From contig NC_092257.1 in NCBI RefSeq assembly GCF_036320965.1, positions 20,157,413 to 20,221,412 of the forward strand: a stretch of DNA of 64,000 bases, given 5' to 3'. Shown piece after piece: positions 56,912-64,000 of this stretch. Under the pieces are notes generated by a model. The model saw only the letters and a program-made list of their open reading frames with translations, did no database searches and was not told the origin of the DNA. Each line of letters starts with the position of its first letter. The stretch's first letter is position 1. Position numbers and translations under genes: made by a program. Origin of the DNA: Panulirus ornatus. Its lineage: Eukaryota > Arthropoda > Malacostraca > Decapoda > Palinuridae.

Positions 56912-58757
56912 CATTTTTTTTTTTCTTTGTCGCTGTCTCCCGCGTTTGCGAGGTAGCGCAAGGAAACAGACGAAAGAAATGGCCCAACCCACCCCAATAC
57001 ACATGCATATACATACGTCCACACACGCAAATATACATACCTACACAGCTTTCCATGGTTTACCCCAGACGCTTCACATGCCCTGATTCAATCCACTGAC
57101 AGCACGTCAACCCCGGTATACCACATCGATCCAGTTCACTCTATTCCTTGCCCTCCTTTCACACTCCTGCATGTTCAGGCCCCGATCACACAAAATCTCT
57201 TTCACTCCATCTTTCCACCTCCAATTTGGTCTCCCACTTCTCCTCGTTCCCTCCACCTCCGACACATATATCCTCTTGGTCAATCTTTCCTCACTCATTC
57301 TCTCCATGTGCCCAAACCATTTCAAAACACCCTCTTCTGCTCTCTCAACCACGCTCTTTTTATTTCCACACATCTCTCTTACCCTTACGTTACTTACTCG
57401 ATCAAACCACCTCACACCACACATTGTCCTCAAACATCTCATTTCCAGCACATCCATCCTCCTGCGCACAACTCTATCCATAGCCCACGCCTCGCAACCA
57501 TACAACATTGTTGGAACCACTATTCCTTCAAACATACCCATTTTTGCTTTCCGAGATAATGTTCTCGACTTCCACACATTCTTCAAGGCTCCCAGGATTT
57601 TCGCCCCCTCTCCCACCCTATGATGCACTTCCGCTTCCATGGTTCCATCCGCTGCCAGATCCACTCCCAGATATCTAAAACACTTTACTTCCTCCCGTTT
57701 TTCTCCATTCAAACTTACCTCCCAATTGACTTGACCCTCAACCCTACTGTACCTAATAACCTTGCTCTTATTCACATTTACTCTTAACTTTCTTCTTTCA
57801 CACACTTTACCAAACTCAGTCACCAGCTTCTGCAGTTTCTCACATGAATCAGCCACCAGCGCTGTATCATCAGCAAACAACAACTGACTCACTTCCCAAG
57901 CTCTCTCATCCCAACAGACTTCATACTTGCCCCTCTTTCCAAAACTCTTGCACTCACCTCCCTAACAACCCCATCCATAAACAAATTAAACAACCATGGA
58001 GACATAACACACCCCTGCCGCAAACCTACATTCACTGAGAACCAATCACTTTCCTCTCTTCCTACACGTACACATGCCTTACATCTTCGATAAAAACTTT
58101 TCACTGCTTCTAACATCTTGCCTCCCACACCATATATTCTTAATACCTTCCACAGAGCATCTCTATCAACTCTATCATATGCCCTCTCCAGATCCATAAA
58201 TGCTACATACAAATCCATTTGCTTTTCTAAGTATTTCTCACATACAGTCTTCAAAGCAAACACCTGATCCACACATCCTCTACCACTTCTGAAACCACAC
58301 TGCTCTTCCCCAATCTGATGCTCTGTACATGCCTTCACCCTCTCAATCAATACCCTCCCATATAATTTATCAGGAATACTCAACAAACTTATACCTCTGT
58401 AATTTGAGCACTCACTCTTATCCCCTTTGCCTTTGTACAATGGCACTATGCACGCATTCCACCAATCCTCAGGCACCTCACCATGAGTCATACATACATT
58501 AAATAACCTTACCAACCAGTCAATAATACAGTCACCCCCTTTTTTAATAAATTCCACTGCAGTACCATCCAAACCTGCTGCCTTGCCGGCTTTCATCTTC
58601 CGCAAAGCTTTTACTACCTCTTCTCTGTTTACCAAATCATTTTCCCTAACCCTCTCACTTTGCACACCACCTCGACCAAAACACCCTATATCTGCCACTC
58701 TATCATCAAACACATTCAACAAACCTTCAAAATACTCAATCCATCTCCTTCTCACAT
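56912..58757 (-). mobile_element. Young family A LINE copy inserted in a family B LINE
   Basis: A T-run at 56917-56927 (the A tail on the minus strand) is followed by the shortened 3' UTR (to about 57105). The coding sequence follows in two long frames, 57892-57107 and 58755-57889, split by a single one-base deletion at about 57910. RT motifs are complete: [43 protein letters not shown]. The 5' edge lies in GDVRRR of the linker and meets family B sequence through a shared ggtgatg, so it was probably resolved by microhomology. Confidence 0.92.
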
Positions 58758-59270
58758 CACCATGTTTCTCTCTTCCTCAAAACTGTTCATACAGTCATTA
58801 TAATTCCTCCAGAAAAGCTTTATTTTGTCCTTACCTTGCACAGTCTTCATATTCACAGGCATATATACACATACCCATGCGTATTTCACAATCCCAGTCT
58901 TTCCTTTCACCCACACTATTCTTGATTGATTCGATCCATGCACTGTAACACCCTCCCATACTCTTAGTGATGGCAGAATTGCACATCCTTCTTTTTCTCT
59001 TCCCCAATGATTTTCACTCACTCCCATCCATACCACACCTCCTTCTATACCCTACCATGACTTGTACTAATCAGTTCCATTTTCACTCCACACACCCTGC
59101 CTGAGGATATGGGTTTCCCCAATCCCTAGCACATCCACACTACAACTATTACACCTCTCCACAATCTCCCTCCTTTTATTCTCCCCAGTCATCCCATTCA
59201 CATTCAGTGCCATCACCCTCAATCACTCATTCATTTTAACCTTCTGCATAACTTCTTTACTTTCCACGGT
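58758..59270 (-). mobile_element. Family B LINE, endonuclease part
   Basis: Minus-strand frame 59036-58752 reads GCAILPSLRVWEGVTVHGSN, then VKYAWVCVYMPVN and NDCMNSFEEERNMVM, the middle of an APE-type endonuclease. The next residues (MNVKVGYDGIGEIVGK) lie on the other side of the insertion at 56911-56860, showing that the two halves were once continuous. The 5' part runs on to about 59270. Confidence 0.82.
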
Positions 59271-59326
59271 AGCAGCACCTCCTACCTCATTGGTTACGAT
59301 ACTGCCACTATGCAAAGAAATGGTTT

Positions 59327-59440
59327 AATTTGTTCACATCCACTTTCTGGTTTTCATGTGTAATGCACCAAGATCACACTGTGGCCCTCTACCTATATCC
59401 ATGCTCAGCAGACCTTTATGTGGTTTCCCTTGACCACATC
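59327..59440 (-). mobile_element. Family A 3' UTR remnant
   Basis: A diverged match to the ctgtcatgtgtaatgcacca and gaccttyatgtggttt blocks of the 3' UTR. Confidence 0.6.
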
Positions 59441-59691
59441 ATATTCCCTGTTGGGTAGATGGGTCAGTGGCTGTCTAGATTGATGGATTTATATCATCTT
59501 GATTAGCAATTGATGAGTACTCACTAGTCATTCATTTAAAAAGGTGACCACTCTTTTGGTAGTTTCCACTTTTCATTTTTATGTGGTGATTCCATTTATA
59601 GTTTAGGATTTGATAGGCATATCCTTCTGTGGCTCATGCATTAGTCAGGAATGGAATAAGGCCTAGTACTTTAAAAGTGATTTTCTTCCAG

Positions 59692-59862
59692 GATTCAACC
59701 AGCATACCATCAGAACTACAGAATACACAGCTTCCAGAGAACCCTAGCTTGGAAGGCTTAGTTGTTGGTATACCAAGGGAGTACCATTGGCCAGGCTTGA
59801 ATAAGGAAGTAGTTGATGTATGGACAAAAGTTGCTGATCTCATGGAGACCTGTGGAGCCAGT
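59692..59862 (+). CDS. QRSL1: QRSL1 (GatA) exon 5
   Basis: The exon follows a ttttcttccag acceptor and joins exon 4 in phase 0: GLDIQ-DSTSIPSELQNT. It contains LEGLVVGIPREYHWPGLNKE, the loop and strand after the catalytic centre in GatA, then VVDVWTKVADLMETCGAS. It ends at 59862 before GTAAGT, phase 0. The remaining C-terminal third of the protein is not in the window, so the last intron exceeds 4.1 kb. Confidence 0.94.
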
Positions 59863-60294
59863 GTAAGTTGGTAGCATTCATGTATGATGTGCTGTAATTA
59901 GATAATTAGTTATAAAACCCCTAGACCTATTTTAAGGGGCTCTAGTGACTTTGAGGCTGTACTTCAATTATGAGCAGAGAAATGATAGACTCCTTTAGAA
60001 TATGAAGTCACTTCACAAGACCTTCATCCACTAATGATGATACATTTAACCAAAGATGACTTATTCACAATCTAACCAAGATGACTTTTCATTCCCAGTG
60101 TAACCACATACATGTAGAGTCAAGTAAATATTTATGATAGTATTGTACAACCCCAGGAACTCCTTCATTGAGCTTATGGATCTTTAATGCTGCATTCTAC
60201 CATAATTGCCAACTAGCACTTTTTAGTGCCAAATTTGACTAAATTTGTTATGAAAAATCAGTTTAGTAATAAAGAATCTGGTAATGATGATTAG
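59863..60294 (+). other. QRSL1 intron 5, unassigned first part
   Basis: AT-rich sequence with no recognised feature. The rest of intron 5 in the window is LINE and tandem repeat. Confidence 0.5.
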
Positions 60295-61370
60295 TTGGGA
60301 TATTCATTGTAAGTGTGGCTCATGTTGAGGTGTCTGAGGAGTGACAGAATGCTTATATAGTGCCACTATATAAAGGCAAGGTGGATAAAAAAAAGAATGC
60401 TTTAACTAAGAGGTATAAGATTTGTTATTATACCTGATAATTTTTTATGTGAGATTAGTGATTGAGAGGTTGGTAGCATGTCCAGAGCATCAGGCTAGAG
60501 AGGCACATTTTATCTTTAGGATTAAGCGACATGAATGTGAAAGTTTTGGAAAGAAGGGCAGGTATGCAGTCTGCTGGTTGGGCAGGGGTAGAGAGAGAGA
60601 GAGTTGCTGTTTGTTGATAATAGGGTTTTGGTGGCAGATATGAGTGGAAAACTAGATGAGCTAGTTTGTGAGTTTGGGAGAGTGTGGGAAAGGGAATAGT
60701 TGAGAGTTTATATGAAAAAAAGACAGTGTATTATGTTCAGCAGTGGAAAGACACAGGCTTGTTGGAGTGTGAGTTTGAATGGAGAAAACCTGGAGGAAAA
60801 GGAATGTTTGGGATGTCTAGGAGTGGATACAGCAGCAGATGGAGCCATGGTAGCTGAAGTAGGCCATAGTATGTATAAGGGGGCTAAAGTCTTAGGTGCA
60901 TTGAGGAGTGTGTCGAAAGATAGATTACTGCCTTTGAGGGTAAAGATTGGTATGTTTGATGGTACAGTAGTCCTAGCAGTGTTGTATGGATGTGAGGTGT
61001 GGGCCCTAGAAAAAAAAATATGAGGGGTTCATGAGGTGGAAATGCAGACAATATGTGGTGTGATGAGGGTTGAGCAATAAGAAATAACAGGATAAGAGAC
61101 AGGTGTGTTAGTAGAAGTAGTGTGTAGTGAAATGAAGTGGAGTGAAAAATTCATTGAGGGATTAGGACCTGATGTGCAGGAGGGTGTGAGGCATGCACAG
61201 GATAAAGGAAATTGGAGCAGCGTAATATACTGTGGGTGATATGCTGTCAGTGAGCTGAACCAAGGCATAAGAAGTGGTCAGGGGAAATCCTGGAAAGGTG
61301 TCGGACATTGCCGTGGATTGGGGGCTTTGGATTCAGTGCATTATACGCAACTGTTGATAGGAGCAAATGA
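60295..61370 (+). mobile_element. Old family A LINE copy, RT to 3' UTR
   Basis: A diverged plus-strand copy with large deletions: an IVPLYKGKVDK-like region (about 60360), SLNGENLEEKECLGCLGVDT with AADGAM (about 60770-60850), the KIGMFDGTVVLAVLYGCEVW block (about 60945) and the proximal 3' UTR to about 61370. Confidence 0.78.
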
Positions 61371-61429
61371 GACCTTTCTTCATCTATACGTGGCATTACC
61401 ATACATTTCAGGAACTGATGAACAAATAT

Positions 61430-62587
61430 GAAATATTATTATATTATTATTATGCATTATCACTGTTTCCTGTGTCAGCAAGGTAGTGCTAGGAAACAGA
61501 AAAAGAATGGCCCATCCACTCATATACACATGCACATACATGTACATAAACACCCACATACTCACATATACATATCAACATTTTTGTACATATACATACA
61601 CATACACAGACATTTCATACATATACATGTACATATTCATATTTGTCTTCATCCTTTCCTGTCCCTACCCCATCCCACAGGAAACGTTATCCTCTGCTTA
61701 GGCGAGGTAGTGCCAGGAATACAGACAAAAAGACTCCATTCATTCACATTCAGTCTCTAGCTGTCATGTGTAATGCACCAAAAGTACAGCTCCCTGTCCA
61801 CATCTAGGCCCCACAGACCTTTCCATGGTTTACTACAGACACTTCACTTGCCCTGGTTCAGTCGATTGACATCACATCAACCCCAGTATACCACATCATT
61901 CCAATTCACTCTATTCCTTGCACGCCTCTCACCTCCTGTATGTTCAGGCCCCGATCGCTCAAAATCTTTTGCACTCCATCCTTCACCTCCAATTTGGTCT
62001 CCCACTTCTCCTTGTTCCCTCCACCTCTGACACCATATATCCTCTTTGTCAGTCTTTCCTCACTCATTCTTTCCATATGTCCAAACCACTTCAACACACC
62101 TTCTGCTCTCTCAACCATACTCTTTTTATTTCCACACATCTCTCTTACCCTTTCATTACTTACTCGATCAAACCACCTCACACCATATATTGTCCTCAAA
62201 CATTTCATTTCCAACACAGCCACCCTCTTCCAAACAACCCTATCTATAGCCCATGCCTCGCAACCATATAGCATTGTTGGAACTACTATTCCTTCAGACA
62301 TACCCATTTTTGCTCTCTGAGATAACGTTCTCTCCTTCCACACATTCTTCATTGCTCCCAGAACCTTCGCCCCCTCCCCCACCATGTGACTCACTTCCAC
62401 TTCCATGGTTCCATCCACTGCTAAGTCCTCTCCCAGATATCTAAAACACTTCACTTCCTCCAATTTCTCTCCATTCAAACTTACATCCCTATAACCTTGT
62501 CTCTCAACCCTGCTGAACCTAATAACCTTGCTCTTATTCACATTTAGTCTCAACTTTCTCCTTTCACACACTTTTCCAAACTCAGTT
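61430..62587 (-). mobile_element. Family A LINE copy, C-terminal half and full 3' UTR
   Basis: The 3' tail is in attattattatgcattatca at about 61440, and the long-form 3' UTR runs to about 61880. Frame 62571-61906 (221 codons) reads CERRKLRLNVNKSKVIRFSR, FRYLGEDLAVDGTM, WFGHMERMSEERLTKRIYG. It is 5'-truncated at 62587, just before motif C. Confidence 0.9.
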
Positions 62588-62749
62588 TCTCAAGGAAGGA
62601 AACTGCACTCCACAGAAAGTGTTTAATGTGCATGAGACTGGCTTATTAAGGAAGTGAATGCAAGCCAGCACCTTGATACTTTTCTCAGGAGGGAATGCAA
62701 CGGGAGATTTTAAGCTTAAGCCTTTTCTAGTGTTAATTTCAGAACATTC
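62588..62749. other. Unassigned intronic sequence
   Basis: No recognised feature. Confidence 0.4.
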
Positions 62750-63330
62750 CATGACTATGAAGGGCTATGTTAAGTCCATAATACCTATAATTTGACAAGA
62801 ATTGTTGAATCAGATGTTTCAGGAGGTAATTAGGACAACCCTTGTCTCTTCTTACCAGTAACCCCTCACTCCATCCCATTCCACTCTATCACAAACTCTT
62901 TATCTGTAAATTTCCGTTAAATATGGTCTGCATTACCTGTGATACAGTAACAATGGCAATGGCTAAATCAGAGGATTAAGGGGGGAGTTGCATGTACAAG
63001 CCTAGTATATTCCCCCTTTCCCTCCTAGTAACCATCACTTCACCCCATTCCACTGACTACACAAACTTACTGAAAAAACATGATGTAGGCTCTATTACAT
63101 GTTTTTTCAGTAAGTTTCCATTAATATATCATCTGTATTACCTCAATATGGCAACAGTTTCTGACTCATGTGATTCATGGGTTGAAAGACAAGTGCAGTG
63201 CTTCATGCTTTATCTCCTTGTAACGTCATTACACCCCATCCCACTACAGCAGCTCCTCAAGACCACATCACCCCCTCTTTCAGTGCTTTTTTCAGCAAGT
63301 TTCCATTAGAAATAATGTAAATTGCATCAT
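62750..63330. repeat. Diverged tandem repeat, about 220-bp unit
   Basis: Three loosely related units share a caccccatyccac block, then aartttccrttaaa, then an atrtggcaaca and ctgactc/atcag block. Similar units occur at 9745-10170. Confidence 0.65.
63063..63117. repeat. Perfect 20-bp inverted repeat with 15-nt loop
   Basis: The arms at 63063-63082 (aaacttactgaaaaaacatg) and 63098-63117 are exact reverse complements, so the strand can fold into a long hairpin. It sits inside the middle unit of the diverged repeat; neighbouring units lack it. Confidence 0.95.
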
Positions 63331-63366
63331 GACAGAGTTCAATCTGAGCAACATGCCAGACTATAG

Positions 63367-64000
63367 CCTTGGATTTTTCTTGATTTTTTAAAAAAATGGA
63401 TTTTCTTGAAAATTTCAGTATAGGTGCTATTAGGTATGCTGAATACGAATCTGTAGTCAAAACCTAAAAATTAATATAATTAGTGGAGTAATTAGCATAT
63501 TAATATCATAATTACTCTAAAGGGTAATTAAAGGCTTCATAATATGAAATGCAATCATTTGACTCGAAATACTTAATCAGCATGTAAAATAACATCTATA
63601 CCCAGATTTTCATTAAAATCTGAAGAAGTTGAAAATCTGAGAAAAATGCAAGGCCTTGGATTTTTCTTGATTTTTTTCACAAAATGGATTTTCTTGAGAA
63701 TTTCAGGATAGATGCTTTTAGGTTTGCTGAATACGAATCTGTGGTCAAAACCCAAAAATTCATGTAATTAGTCAAGTATTTAGCATATTGATTTTATTAT
63801 AATCAATCTTAGGGGTAATTAAAGGTATTAATAATGCGAAATGCAGTCATTTGACTCAAAATACTTAATCAGCATGTAAAATAACATATATACCCAGATT
63901 TTCATTAAAATCTGAAGAAGTTGAAAATCTGATGAAAATGCAAGCCTATAGCCTTGGATTTTTCTTCATTTTTCTCAAAACATGGATTTTCTTGAGAATT
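63367..64000. repeat. AT-rich tandem array, about 290-bp unit, continuing past the window
   Basis: Units start with ccttggatttttct at 63367, 63654 and 63952 (spacing 287 and 298). The shared body includes gctgaatacgaatctgt, catttgactc and cttaatcagcatgtaaaat. Units differ by about 10%, so this looks like a satellite or an element's internal repeat. No coding sequence. Confidence 0.92.

Noticed and set aside
1..64000. Many open frames rich in His, Pro, Ser and Thr (for example with FTPSFHLQFGLPLLL)
   Set aside because: They are antisense readings of the family A coding region. The low stop frequency comes from the purine-biased sense strand, and every one overlaps a clear RT or C-terminal frame.

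Overview
This is a stretch of a eukaryotic nuclear genome, most likely an arthropod and probably a crustacean. The support is spliced genes with GT/AG introns, a very high load of non-LTR retrotransposons, and many CA/TA-rich simple repeats. The link to decapods rests on my recollection that the 'gcgaggtagcgcaaggaaac' repeat is common in decapod sequence, and I could not check it. No bacterial operon, CRISPR array, rRNA or convincing tRNA was found.

Host genes. Two conserved genes are recognisable, in divergent orientation. On the minus strand, two exons (8795-8988 and 9265-9325) encode the N-terminal acyl-CoA-binding domain of an ACBD5/ACBD4-like protein. On the plus strand, five exons spread from 25532 to 59862 encode about the first 317 residues of the mitochondrial glutamyl-tRNA(Gln) amidotransferase subunit A (QRSL1/GatA). 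All splice phases are compatible and all three catalytic residues are present. The remaining exons of both genes lie outside the window. The introns are 5-10 kb long and are built largely of transposable elements.

Transposable elements. One RTE-like LINE family ('family A': APE-type endonuclease, reverse transcriptase and a C-terminal GRP-rich domain in one ORF, about 3.5 kb full length) contributes more than 25 fragments and roughly 57% of the window by my tally. Best preserved is the copy at 37504-40057, 5'-truncated but with a 793-codon open frame and a 12-bp target-site duplication. It sits inside an older Tigger-like DNA element. Another insertion (18228-21879) is a twin-primed, internally inverted copy with a 12-bp duplication. 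A SINE-like element shares both its head and its tail with family A. A second LINE family (B) is at 40325-41365 and 54256-59270. A jockey-like LINE is at 46060-48830. A Penelope-like GIY-YIG remnant is at 52900-53298. A gutted Ty3/gypsy element (27882-32038, minus) has protease directly followed by integrase and a SCAN-like gag, the arrangement known from Gmr1-like elements.

Layout. 1-8.1 kb: family A fragments in both orientations around an unassigned CpG-rich kilobase. 8.1-10.3 kb: ACBD5-like exons with a SINE. 10.3-24 kb: family A copies, one SINE and unassigned sequence. 25.5-59.9 kb: QRSL1 exons with introns carrying the Gypsy, Tigger-like, LINE A, LINE B, jockey-like and Penelope elements. 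60-62.6 kb: two more family A copies. 62.7-64 kb: a diverged repeat, a perfect hairpin and a tandem array of about 290 bp running off the end.
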